This document shows, piece after piece, positions 42,879 to 50,906 of a stretch of DNA of 64,000 nucleotides. The translations under genes were made by a program, and so were the position numbers. The stretch is from Acidiflorens sp963847715. Lineage in GTDB: Bacteria; Acidobacteriota; Terriglobia; Terriglobales; Acidobacteriaceae. Every line of letters starts with the position of its first letter. The first letter of the stretch is position 1. The stretch spans positions 186,001 to 250,000 of the forward strand of contig CAWKAZ010000009.1 in assembly GCA_963847715.1 (NCBI GenBank), written 5' to 3'. The notes below the pieces were generated by a model, which worked only from the letters and a program-made list of their open reading frames with translations, was not told the origin of the DNA and made no database searches.

Positions 42879-43931
42879 TCAGACCGCCACGGCCATGCGT
42901 GACAAAACCTGCTCTTGCAGTTCCCGGACCGACGGCACGTTGCCGCCCACCCGGCCATAGAACTCGACGGGCACCTCGCCGTTCAACGTAAGGCGTACGT
43001 CCTCGACCATTTGTCCGTTGCTCAACTCGACGACCAGCACTTTTTGTACTTTCGACGCCGCCTCCACCAGTGCTTTTGTCGGAAAAGGCCACAAGGTAAT
43101 CGGGCGGAACAGTCCAGCCTTTACGCCTTCTTTACGCAACGCCTCGACTGTCGAAAGCAGCACGCGCGAAACGATCCCATAGCCGACGAGCAAGATCTCC
43201 GCGTCTTCGGTGTTGTAGAGTTCGGAGCGCTGCTCCGCTTCCTGCGCGCGAACGTATTTCGCTTCCATACGCCGCTGGTGATCTTCGAGCTCGTTGGTCT
43301 CGAGAAAAATGGAGCTGACCAGATTCGCTCGCGTCTCGGGTGTGCCCTTGACCGCCCAGGGCTTATCCGGAGCCTGGATCTCAACATCTTCGAGTTCAAG
43401 CGGCTCCATCATCTGTCCGACGAAGCCGTCGGTCAGAATGACGGCAGGGTTGCGATACTTGTCCGCGAGTTCGAAGGCGAGAATGGTGAGGTCGGCCATC
43501 TCTTGCACCGACGCGGGAGCCAGCACCAGATTGCGGTAGTTACCATGGCCGCCGCCTTTCACCATGGCGAAGTAGTCGCTCTGCTCGGGGGCGATGTTGC
43601 CGAGGCCGGGGCCTCCGCGCATCACATCGACGATTACGCAGGGAAGCTCTGCGCCGGCCAGGTACGACATGCCTTCCTGCATCAAACTCAGACCGGGGCC
43701 GGACGACCCGCTCATGGCACGGACACCAGCTGCTGCCGCACCATACACCATGTTGATGGCAGCGGTTTCACTCTCCGCTTGTAAAAATGTCCCACCGACT
43801 TGCGGGAAGTAGAGTGCTGCCGCTTCGGCGATTTCGCTGGCTGGAGTGATGGGGTAGCCGTAATATCCGCGGCATCCGGCGAGGATCGCACCCTTGATGA
43901 CCGCGACGTTCCCTTTACAGAGCTGGCGCAT
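42879..43931 (-). CDS. 2-oxoacid:ferredoxin oxidoreductase alpha subunit (second system)
   Basis: 350 residues: GNVAVIKGAILAGCRGYYGYPITPASEIAEAAA, AAAAGVRAMSGSSGPGLSLM, then EILLVGYGIVSRVLLSTVEAL and GLFRPITLWPFPTKALVEAA. The start overlaps the ferredoxin gene by 17 bases; the fused beta-gamma gene follows after 40 bases. Works with them to form acyl-CoA and reduced ferredoxin. Confidence 0.93.
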   Translation of the reverse strand: MRQLCKGNVAVIKGAILAGCRGYYGYPITPASEIAEAAALYFPQVGGTFLQAESETAAINMVYGAAAAGVRAMSGSSGPGLSLMQEGMSYLAGAELPCVIVDVMRGGPGLGNIAPEQSDYFAMVKGGGHGNYRNLVLAPASVQEMADLTILAFELADKYRNPAVILTDGFVGQMMEPLELEDVEIQAPDKPWAVKGTPETRANLVSSIFLETNELEDHQRRMEAKYVRAQEAEQRSELYNTEDAEILLVGYGIVSRVLLSTVEALRKEGVKAGLFRPITLWPFPTKALVEAASKVQKVLVVELSNGQMVEDVRLTLNGEVPVEFYGRVGGNVPSVRELQEQVLSRMAVAV

Positions 43932-44205
43932 ATTCGCCTCCTGGCACAGGCGCTACTGCCTTGACTTCGGCCTTCGCTTTCGCCTTCACCCGGTAAACGG
44001 TAATCGCGCCCGGTTCCGGGCAGCAGTAAAAGCAGATTCCGCAGCCCGTACAGTCTTCGCCCGTGTAGTGTGCGGGGTGAGCCCCGTAGGTATTCAATTC
44101 CGTCCCGAGTTCCAGACACTTCGGGGGACAGGAATCCACGCACAGCCCGCATCCCTTGCATTCTTCTGCATCGACCGTGACTTTACCGCGTGCTGGTCCA
44201 GCCAT
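43915..44205 (-). CDS. Ferredoxin-type delta subunit of the second 2-oxoacid oxidoreductase
   Basis: 96 residues with CKGCGLCVDSCPPKC and CTGCGICFYCCPEP, two [4Fe-4S] sites. The second motif has CC where a typical ferredoxin has a single cysteine. First gene of the four-gene minus-strand operon; an operator lies 113 bases upstream. Confidence 0.92.
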   Translation of the reverse strand: MAGPARGKVTVDAEECKGCGLCVDSCPPKCLELGTELNTYGAHPAHYTGEDCTGCGICFYCCPEPGAITVYRVKAKAKAEVKAVAPVPGGEYAPAL

Positions 44206-44317
44206 GCTTCACCTCGCCGACATTTCGCTCGTAGCTGCTTGTTGCCCCGCACTTCGATTACAACTGATTACAACCCTTACCCGCACCCCGTGGCGGTGAC
44301 GTTAAGCACGGGGGTAA

Positions 44318-44331
44318 GTGAGGCAGGTCAC
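44318..44331. promoter_or_regulatory. Crp/Fnr-type operator before the second oxoacid oxidoreductase operon
   Basis: GTGA-GGCAGG-TCAC in context AAGTGA...TCACAT. On the minus strand a -10-like TGTAAT (44272-44267) would place the dyad near -64, close to class I spacing. Confidence 0.7.
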
Positions 44332-44438
44332 ATCGGGATGTTTCTTCTAAATCGTTGCTGGTTAGGTTCTTGCTGTTAGCGCTGATACTGCGGAGGGGTC
44401 AGTGAGGGTAATGGCAATTTTTCACCAATTGACCCGGT

Positions 44439-44909
44439 TCAATGCTGGCACACCCTGCCTGCAATGTTGACCTCTTGACCCGAGAGATAAGAAAGAACTG
44501 CGGGATCGTTGTCGATGATGAAATCTGACACGGCGAAGAAACCATCTAACCGCGGGTGTTTGCGTGCTTTCTCAGGTGTCAGTCTCTTTCCTAGATTCTT
44601 GCTGTCCGCCTGCCGAGACGAATCCGGTTCTTCCAGCCGCACTTCAAATCCGCTACCAGAATCTGAAGGCCAAACCCTCATGTATACCCATTCACGCTTT
44701 TTCACCGCCGCACTGGAGTCGTCCCACCACTTGCCGATGCTGACCGTCAGCCCAGCTTCTATCTCATCGTGTCCCGTCTGCAATGTCGCAAAATAAACAG
44801 AGTATGCCCAGTCGTCCTTCTTGATGAACCCGCAGACACTCTTAAAAGGCTTGCCACAACAGTCGCACCTCAAATTGGCCACTTCACTACCTAGTTCTAG
44901 TGAGAACAT
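44439..44909 (-). CDS. Protein of unknown function with a CxCC metal-type motif
   Basis: 156 residues from the ATG at 44909 (AAGGAG upstream). It opens with LRCDCCGKPFKSVCGFI, a likely zinc-binding cluster, followed by YSVYFATLQTGHDEIEAGLTVSIGKWWDD and a beta-rich middle. Near the C-terminus: HPRLDGFFAVSDFIIDNDPAV. No family is recognised. An alternative start 24 codons upstream exists but has no support. Confidence 0.65.
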   Translation of the reverse strand: MFSLELGSEVANLRCDCCGKPFKSVCGFIKKDDWAYSVYFATLQTGHDEIEAGLTVSIGKWWDDSSAAVKKREWVYMRVWPSDSGSGFEVRLEEPDSSRQADSKNLGKRLTPEKARKHPRLDGFFAVSDFIIDNDPAVLSYLSGQEVNIAGRVCQH

Positions 44910-44996
44910 CCGCGTGGAACTCCTTGCGACAAAACGATAACAGGACGATTCAGTCCCGCACATAATAAAGATCGCTGGCACTTGATGTAAGTAGGT

Positions 44997-45026
44997 TTAC
45001 ACTCAGAACCCGGTTACTGAGTGTAA
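44997..45026. repeat. 10-base perfect inverted repeat
   Basis: TTACACTCAG and CTGAGTGTAA flank a 10-base centre. No U-run follows on either strand, so an operator or mRNA hairpin is more likely than an intrinsic terminator. It lies about 90 bases before the unknown-function gene and 50 beyond the stop of the VOC gene. Confidence 0.65.
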
Positions 45027-45077
45027 GGGGTTATTCGCCAACGATGCCGTCACAAACCCATTGACGATCTTCAATCT

Positions 45078-45449
45078 TCACTTCTTCTCAAACTGGAGAA
45101 ACTCGACTGGCGCTCCATTCTCGACAATAAAAGCGACGGTCACGCCCGGTGAGGGCGAGTTGGGCTCAATTAGTATCTCTTTTCCAGCGATTTCAGCGGA
45201 GAGATCATCTACTTCGAAGGCGACATGCGGAACATTACGCACAAGTTCAGGGACTCGCGCTTCAGGTTCGAATCGCATCCACTCGATTCCGTAGGCGCTC
45301 GTTTCATATCCAGACACGAACGTCGCATAGCCCTTAATCAGGCGTTCATCTTCTCGACGCTCGGTAGTCGGAATTCCGATGTGATGGTACCGCCTCGTGG
45401 AAGCAACTCGTGGCTTATTCACATGAATAAGTTTAGCCCACAACGGCAT
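45078..45449 (-). CDS. VOC-family (glyoxalase/bleomycin resistance fold) protein
   Basis: 123 residues, one VOC unit pair: YHHIGIPTTERREDE at the start supplies the first metal-type His, NVPHVAFEVDDLSAEI the second, and GVTVAFIVENGAPVEFLQFEKK the last beta strands with Glu. Such proteins handle many small molecules; no substrate can be read. Not in an evident operon. Confidence 0.82.
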   Translation of the reverse strand: MPLWAKLIHVNKPRVASTRRYHHIGIPTTERREDERLIKGYATFVSGYETSAYGIEWMRFEPEARVPELVRNVPHVAFEVDDLSAEIAGKEILIEPNSPSPGVTVAFIVENGAPVEFLQFEKK

Positions 45450-45701
45450 CCGTTTTTGTCAGTTCTTCAATCCGGGTGTTACGCCAACTATCCGCAATGG
45501 CAGTCCTGACTCTTCGGGCCGAAGTCGCAGCGCTTTCTTGCACCGGCGGCCATTCTTCAGACAAATTGATATCGCTTCAGACTGGCTCCATGGACGTCTG
45601 GCTCCTTCCAATACAGGATGAATCACGCATTCGGACACCCGATGCGTAGATTCAAAGGAGGGATTATGACACGCGTTCCAATCTTATCTCTGGAGGGTAA
45701 A

Positions 45702-46685
45702 ATGCTGTCCCATATTCCGGTATCTTCCCGACTGCTCAAGTTGATCGCTTTCACCATGCTTGTTGCTGGCCTGACCGTAGCCCAAGGTCCCGCTGCATCA
45801 AAGCGCCCGTCGGCAGTTCCGGCGGATTTTGTCCTCACGCCGTTCGGCTACTTCCACCCTAGCTGTGTCAACCATTTGGCGGAAGGGGAGGTGGTCCGGG
45901 AGGATCGCAAAGTCATTGAGCGCAAAGATGGCAGCACTCAAGTCCTTGCCTGCGCCTATCCACACTTCGAAGGCGACGGAACGAAGGTAGCAGGGGAGTT
46001 GAAGCCCGTTGGGGATGGGCAGTCTCGGCCGCCCTTCATCGGCCATTCCTGGATCGAATATGCCAGCATCCACGACGCTTCCGACTATGATCTGGTCTAT
46101 TCCACATGGACGGTCCCTCCCAGCCCTGCTAGCAACGACGGCCAAACCCTCTACTTCTTCAATGGCCTCGAGGACATCAACGACGTGGTGTCGATCATTC
46201 AGCCGGTCTTGGGGTGGAATGGCAACGGGCTGAGTGGGTGGAGCATCGCCTCCTGGAACTGCTGCCCGAGCGGCACGACTAATGAGGCCACGCCGATGTC
46301 AGTGAACTCCGGGGATCAGATCGAAGGCTATAACTTCGCCAACTGTTCCGCAGGAGCCAAGACCTGCTCCTCGTGGGACGTCGTTGCTCTTGATGACCAA
46401 AATGGAAGCTTCTCTCAGCTGCTTGGTACGCCAAACGAGGGGCAAACCTTTAATTGGGCCTTCGGGGGAGTACTGGAGGTGTATAACATCTCGCAGTGCA
46501 GCGATTACCCCAACAGCGAGGCGTCCGGCATCGGTGGCCAAATTGGTTTTCACGACCAGCTTGTCAGGAACTACAAAAATGTCAACATCACTCCGGCATG
46601 GACAGTTAGCAACGTTTCCGGAGGGCAGACTCCACAATGCAACTATGGTGGATCAACGCCGAAGCAGGTAATTCTCACCTATTGA
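45702..46685 (+). CDS. Exported protein of unknown function
   Basis: 327 residues from the ATG at 45702 (GGAGGG five bases upstream), opening a signal peptide (LLKLIAFTMLVAGLTVAQ). A start 12 codons earlier also has AGGAGG close by, so the choice is uncertain. The mature protein is rich in Gly, Ser, Asn and Trp, with SWIEYASIHDASDYDLVYSTWTVPP and GLSGWSIASWNCCPSG, suggesting a beta-sandwich that binds a ligand or glycan, and several cysteines. No known catalytic motif was recognised. Confidence 0.7.
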   Translation: MLSHIPVSSRLLKLIAFTMLVAGLTVAQGPAASKRPSAVPADFVLTPFGYFHPSCVNHLAEGEVVREDRKVIERKDGSTQVLACAYPHFEGDGTKVAGELKPVGDGQSRPPFIGHSWIEYASIHDASDYDLVYSTWTVPPSPASNDGQTLYFFNGLEDINDVVSIIQPVLGWNGNGLSGWSIASWNCCPSGTTNEATPMSVNSGDQIEGYNFANCSAGAKTCSSWDVVALDDQNGSFSQLLGTPNEGQTFNWAFGGVLEVYNISQCSDYPNSEASGIGGQIGFHDQLVRNYKNVNITPAWTVSNVSGGQTPQCNYGGSTPKQVILTY

Positions 46686-46878
46686 TCTTCTTGTCCTTGA
46701 CCAAGTGTGGGGCATTCGGACTATACAATTCCGCCGGGTGCCCCACCTTCCATGCAGCTCGATGTCTGTGCGCCACGGCTCCGACTCGGACCGTAAATGT
46801 TTGTATGGCTTCTCAACTGGCGGTGACACGCCAGCCAACACGCAGGCGTAACATCATTCCGGCTACGGGACTTGTTTC

Positions 46879-48336
46879 CTACCACTGGTCCGGATTGCCA
46901 AAATACTCATCGATTGCTTTCGCAGCCCGCCTTCCAGCGCCCATCGCCAGAATCACGGTCGCGCCGCCGGTCACAATGTCGCCACCCGCGAATACTCCTT
47001 TGCGCGATGTTTTCTGGGAAGTCACGTCGGCCAGGATGTACCCCTTCTTTGTCGTCGCAAGTCCTGGCGTGGTGGTTTGCACAATCGGATTCGCGGTGGT
47101 CCCAATCGCGATCACAGCCACAGCCAGCGGGATCTCGTATTCGGAACCTTCCATCGAAATCGGTCGGCGCCGTCCCGAAGCATCAGGCTCGCCCAGTTCC
47201 ATTTTCTGGCAGCGCGCACTCTTCAGCCAGCCTTTGCCGTCGTCGACAAACTCAAGCGGAGCAGCCAGCACCTGGAATTCAATGCCTTCTTCTTTCGCGT
47301 GCTTGACTTCCTCCCGGCGCGCCGGCATCTCGGCTTCGCTGCGGCGATAGAGAATGAACGCGTTACCGGCTCCCAGGCGTTTTGCCGACCGAATGGCATC
47401 GAGTGCCGTGTTGCCTCCGCCGACGACCGCTACGTTTTTTCCACGGAAATCAACCATCGGCTCGTCATACTTGGGGAACTCATAGGCGTGCATCAGGTTG
47501 ATACGGGTCAGGAACTCGTTGGCGGAATACACGCCGTTGAGATGCTCCCCGGGAATGCCCATGAATTGCGGCAGACCTGCTCCGGTTCCGATGAACACTG
47601 CGTCGTATCCTTCTTCTTCGAGCAGTTCATCAATGGTGACCGTACGCCCGACGACGACATCGGTTTCAAACTCCACGCCCATGGCGCGCATGTAATCGAC
47701 CTGCTGACGGATGATCTTTTTCGGCAGCCGAAATTCGGGAATGCCGTAAACGAGCACGCCGCCCACTTCGTGCAGCGCCTCGAAAACGTGCACCTGATGA
47801 CCCTTCTGCACAAGGTCTCCGGCCGCCGTCAAGCCCGAAGGTCCGCTGCCCACGATGGCGACCTTCTTTCCGGTCGGAGCCGCCCTCGGGACGTTCTTCA
47901 AGTCCAGGTGCCGCTGCTCATAGTCGGCGACGAAACGTTCCAGGTAGCCGATTCCCAGTGGCTGGACCTTCTTGCCCATCAAGCATCCACCTTCGCAGTG
48001 ATCTTCCTGCGGGCAGACGCGCCCAGTAATCGCGGGCAGTACATTGTCTTCGCGAATCTTGGCCGCCGCGCCGAGGAAATCGCCAGCCACAATCAGCTGC
48101 ACGAAGTCTTTTACCTTCACGCCTACCGGACAGTCCTGCGTGCAGATTGGCTTGGCACACTCTAGGCAGCGCAGCGCCTCCTGCCGCGCCAGTTCTTCCG
48201 AATAGCCGAGGTTCACTTCAGTGAAATTCGTGGCTCGCGTTTCCGCGTATTGCTCCAGCATGTGCTGCCGAGGAACTTTCATGCGTTCTTTTAGCGGCAG
48301 CACATTCAACGATTTTGTTTTCGTAGTCTCCGTCAC
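46879..48336 (-). CDS. nfnB: NfnB/SudA/GltD-like FAD, Fe-S oxidoreductase
   Basis: 485 residues. N-terminal Fe-S part with CLECAKPICTQDCPVGV and CPQEDHCEGGCLMG, then two dinucleotide folds: VAIVGSGPSGLTAAGDL (FAD) and VAVVGGGNTALDAIRSA (NADPH), and the late motif GVFAGGDIVTGGATVILAMGAGRRAA. This is the large subunit pattern of NfnB/SudA and of GltD. The partner at 48333 (NfnA/SudB type) makes electron-bifurcating NADH-dependent ferredoxin:NADP oxidoreductase, or sulfide dehydrogenase, more likely than glutamate synthase; no GltB is present nearby. Confidence 0.9.
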   Translation of the reverse strand: MTETTKTKSLNVLPLKERMKVPRQHMLEQYAETRATNFTEVNLGYSEELARQEALRCLECAKPICTQDCPVGVKVKDFVQLIVAGDFLGAAAKIREDNVLPAITGRVCPQEDHCEGGCLMGKKVQPLGIGYLERFVADYEQRHLDLKNVPRAAPTGKKVAIVGSGPSGLTAAGDLVQKGHQVHVFEALHEVGGVLVYGIPEFRLPKKIIRQQVDYMRAMGVEFETDVVVGRTVTIDELLEEEGYDAVFIGTGAGLPQFMGIPGEHLNGVYSANEFLTRINLMHAYEFPKYDEPMVDFRGKNVAVVGGGNTALDAIRSAKRLGAGNAFILYRRSEAEMPARREEVKHAKEEGIEFQVLAAPLEFVDDGKGWLKSARCQKMELGEPDASGRRRPISMEGSEYEIPLAVAVIAIGTTANPIVQTTTPGLATTKKGYILADVTSQKTSRKGVFAGGDIVTGGATVILAMGAGRRAAKAIDEYFGNPDQW

Positions 48337-49226
48337 CGGCCGACTCCTTCCACCGCACAGACGCCGGTGTGTCCGGCGCGAACGCCTTCCACCTGCGTTT
48401 TAGGATCTTGCTGAAACTCTTTCATCGCCTTTTGTTCGGCCTCGCGATAGGTCGAATTGCGCTGCACCAGGATGGAGAAATCCACACGGTGCGCATCGAA
48501 TTCCGGACCGTCCACGCAGGCGAACTCGATCTTTCCGTCAATCAGTACGCGGCAGCCGCCGCACATGCCCGTGCCATCGATCATGATCGGGTTCAGGCTG
48601 ACGATTGTCCGGATCTTCTCTTTGCGCGTCATCTCGGCGACCGCTCTCATCATGGGGATCGGGCCAACCGCCAGCACCAGGTCGATGCGCAGGCCATTCT
48701 CGATCAACTGTTTCAGCTTATCGGTGACGAAGCCCTTGTCAGCATAGCTGCCGTCATCGGTCGTGATCATGAGGGAGTCGCTCACCTCGCGTAGTTCGCG
48801 CTCTAGGATGACCAGCTCCTTATTACGTGCGCCGACAATCGAAATCACACGATTGCCCGCCTGTTTGAGAGCGACCGCCGTGGGGTAAGCCATGGCCGTG
48901 CCCACGCCGCCGCCCATCACCACCACGGTGCCGAATTTCTCGACTTCCGAGGGTTTCCCCAGCGGCCCGACCACATTGAGAATGGTGTCGCCGTCTTCGA
49001 GCGAATTGAGGAGGTTGGTCGTCTTGCCGAGCGACTGCACCACCAGCCGAATCGTGCCCCGCTCGGGGTCGGCGTGCTCAATGGTGAGCGGAATCCGTTC
49101 GCCCTGTTCGTAAAGCCGCAGGATTACGAATTGCCCCGGTTTATATTTGTGTGCAATGCGCGGCGCCTCGATGACAAACCGCTTGATACCGGGCGCCAGG
49201 AACTCAGCGTGCAGGATTTTAAACAT
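48333..49226 (-). CDS. nfnA: NfnA/SudB-type ferredoxin-NADP reductase subunit
   Basis: 297 residues. Flavin-binding beta barrel (KYKPGQFVILRLYEQGERIPLTI), nucleotide-binding GGGVGTAMAYPTAVALKQ, and a C-terminal [2Fe-2S] site DGTGMCGGCR...FACVDGPEFD, the usual NfnA ligand set (Asp and Cys). It overlaps nfnB by four bases. The reaction would couple reduced ferredoxin, NADH and NADPH pools, a natural partner for the two ferredoxin-producing oxoacid oxidoreductases. An operator lies 57 bases upstream of the start. Confidence 0.9.
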   Translation of the reverse strand: MFKILHAEFLAPGIKRFVIEAPRIAHKYKPGQFVILRLYEQGERIPLTIEHADPERGTIRLVVQSLGKTTNLLNSLEDGDTILNVVGPLGKPSEVEKFGTVVVMGGGVGTAMAYPTAVALKQAGNRVISIVGARNKELVILERELREVSDSLMITTDDGSYADKGFVTDKLKQLIENGLRIDLVLAVGPIPMMRAVAEMTRKEKIRTIVSLNPIMIDGTGMCGGCRVLIDGKIEFACVDGPEFDAHRVDFSILVQRNSTYREAEQKAMKEFQQDPKTQVEGVRAGHTGVCAVEGVGR

Positions 49227-49282
49227 GTGTACGCGTGGCTTTCCTCACAGGCCATTCTCCGTAAAGGAACAGCCCATGGGCT

Positions 49283-49296
49283 GTGACACGCGTCAC
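49283..49296. promoter_or_regulatory. Crp/Fnr-type operator before nfnAB
   Basis: GTGA-CACGCG-TCAC in context CTGTGA...TCACGT, 57 bases upstream of nfnA. No convincing -10 hexamer at -41.5 spacing was found. Confidence 0.7.
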
Positions 49297-49402
49297 GTGT
49301 CCAAGAGAGCAAGATCACGCGGGTAGCGCCGCCGTCTCGGCGGCAGTCTTGTGGGTGGGCTCTGCCTGCATATAAGCTATTGACGAATATTGGCAATCTG
49401 CG

Positions 49403-49846
49403 ATGCAGCAAACTGCGTACAAACTTGATACTCGAGACAGACCTCGCCTGCTGGTTGCCATGATGCGCGCTCTTGCTTCGGATGAAAGCAAGATCAGTTT
49501 CGAGGGAGAGTTGTCGAACACCGAGTTGGCTCGAATCGAAGGTGTGGTTCACGAATCGACTGAGGTTTTGAAGAAAAATACTCTGTGGCCAAACTTGGAT
49601 TTCTTGATCCTGCCACTCGCAACGGGAAACTTGCCGGCGATAGAGAAAGCGATTATCTCTAAGATCGCCTTTGGAAACCGCGGAATCATCCACGTTCAGA
49701 TTGAGTGTGATGGGAGAATCGCGTTTGCGGCGTATGACGGTTTTGATCCAGAGTGCGTTGTCGCCTTTCCTCCCGTTCCTGTTGCACTGCTTCAAGAACT
49801 AACCGAAACCGGAGTCCTGCGCAATTACACCCTCTCGACTCGCTAG
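49403..49846 (+). CDS. Protein of unknown function
   Basis: 147 residues, compact and soluble by composition, rich in charged residues and hydrophobic beta-like stretches (LDFLILPLATGNLPAIEKAIISKIAFGN, GIIHVQIECDGRIAFAAYDGFD). No motif or family is recognised. It stands alone between nfnA (divergent) and a convergent metallo-hydrolase gene. Confidence 0.6.
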   Translation: MQQTAYKLDTRDRPRLLVAMMRALASDESKISFEGELSNTELARIEGVVHESTEVLKKNTLWPNLDFLILPLATGNLPAIEKAIISKIAFGNRGIIHVQIECDGRIAFAAYDGFDPECVVAFPPVPVALLQELTETGVLRNYTLSTR

Positions 49847-49920
49847 CCGACCGAACCCATCGCGCCGGGGGCGAGACGCCCGAGGGCACAGCCAGCGGGA
49901 TGCCGACGCTTCAACTCCAA

Positions 49921-50649
49921 TCAGTTACTCGGGTACCAGTCGAGGATCCGCACTTCAATTCCCGTTCCGGCTAGTCCCTTCTTGAACACTTCCAAGTCTG
50001 AGCCGAGGTAATGATACGGAATCACAATCTTCGGGTGGAAGGCTTTCACCGCGTCAGCCGCCTCATCCGGAGGCATGGTGTACGGCAGATTCATACACAC
50101 GAAAGCCACGTCGATGTTCTTCAGGGCGCGCATCTCCGGCACTCCTTCGGTGTCACCAGAGAAGTAGAAGCGTTCGCCGCCGTAGGTGAGCACGTACCCG
50201 TTGCCGCGTCCTTTGTCATGAAAAAGCTTGCCCGGAGCCGGCCCGCGCTTCAGGTTGTATGCCGGGATAGCTTCGATCGTCCATCCGTTCCAGATCTTGC
50301 TTTCTCCGTTGGCGATCGGCTTCGCGGCCGTAACCGTTGCCACCACGGCCGGAGGCGCCAGGATTTCCGTCTCCGCTTTACTAATAGCCGCAACCGATGC
50401 CGGATCCATGTGGTCCGGGTGAATATCGGTAATCAGAATGAGGTCGGCTTTTGTCAAACCGTCAAATTTCACCGGCTTTGCAGGATCGAGGTAGATGGTC
50501 TTTCCGCCCGCCTCGATCAGCGTGCTGGCATGATTCAGCGGGGTGATCTTCACATCTCCGGCCGCCGTGGAAAAAGTTTGCGTCGCGGGAGAGGAGTAGG
50601 CTAAAGCGGACAAGGTAACGAAACCGGCAAGCATCACGAGAAATCTCAT
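49921..50649 (-). CDS. Exported metallo-beta-lactamase-fold hydrolase
   Basis: 242 residues with a signal peptide (FLVMLAGFVTLSALAYS). MBL core: DLILITDIHPDHMDPASVAA (HxDH motif), YVLTYGGERFYFSGDTEGVPEM and VIPYHYLGSDLEVF, close to UPF0173/YhfI-like metal-dependent hydrolases. The pattern DIHPDHMD substitutes for HxHxDH at the first position, which matches the UPF0173 style. Substrate unknown. GAGGTC precedes the ATG. Confidence 0.85.
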   Translation of the reverse strand: MRFLVMLAGFVTLSALAYSSPATQTFSTAAGDVKITPLNHASTLIEAGGKTIYLDPAKPVKFDGLTKADLILITDIHPDHMDPASVAAISKAETEILAPPAVVATVTAAKPIANGESKIWNGWTIEAIPAYNLKRGPAPGKLFHDKGRGNGYVLTYGGERFYFSGDTEGVPEMRALKNIDVAFVCMNLPYTMPPDEAADAVKAFHPKIVIPYHYLGSDLEVFKKGLAGTGIEVRILDWYPSN

Positions 50650-50906
50650 CTTGACCTCACACTAGATCGGAACCGCCACAACAGAAATACAACGCATTCC
50701 CGACAAAAGTCTACAGGGTTATTCCTATGTTGGGCAGGCGGGCATCCGAATACCCTGCGGTTAATGGGTCTTGAGCCCGCAAATAAATGTGAATCGGCTG
50801 CGTCGGGGCCCAGACGCCGGACATCTAAACAAATCACGTGCGGTAGGGGTCATTGGGTAGGGGTCATTCCGTCATCTAGACGAAGTCCGCGAAAGGGAGC
50901 GGAAGT

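Noticed and set aside
41651..42991. 446-codon plus-strand frame opposite the fused beta-gamma gene
   Set aside because: Shadow of a clearly recognised enzyme; no family features in its protein.
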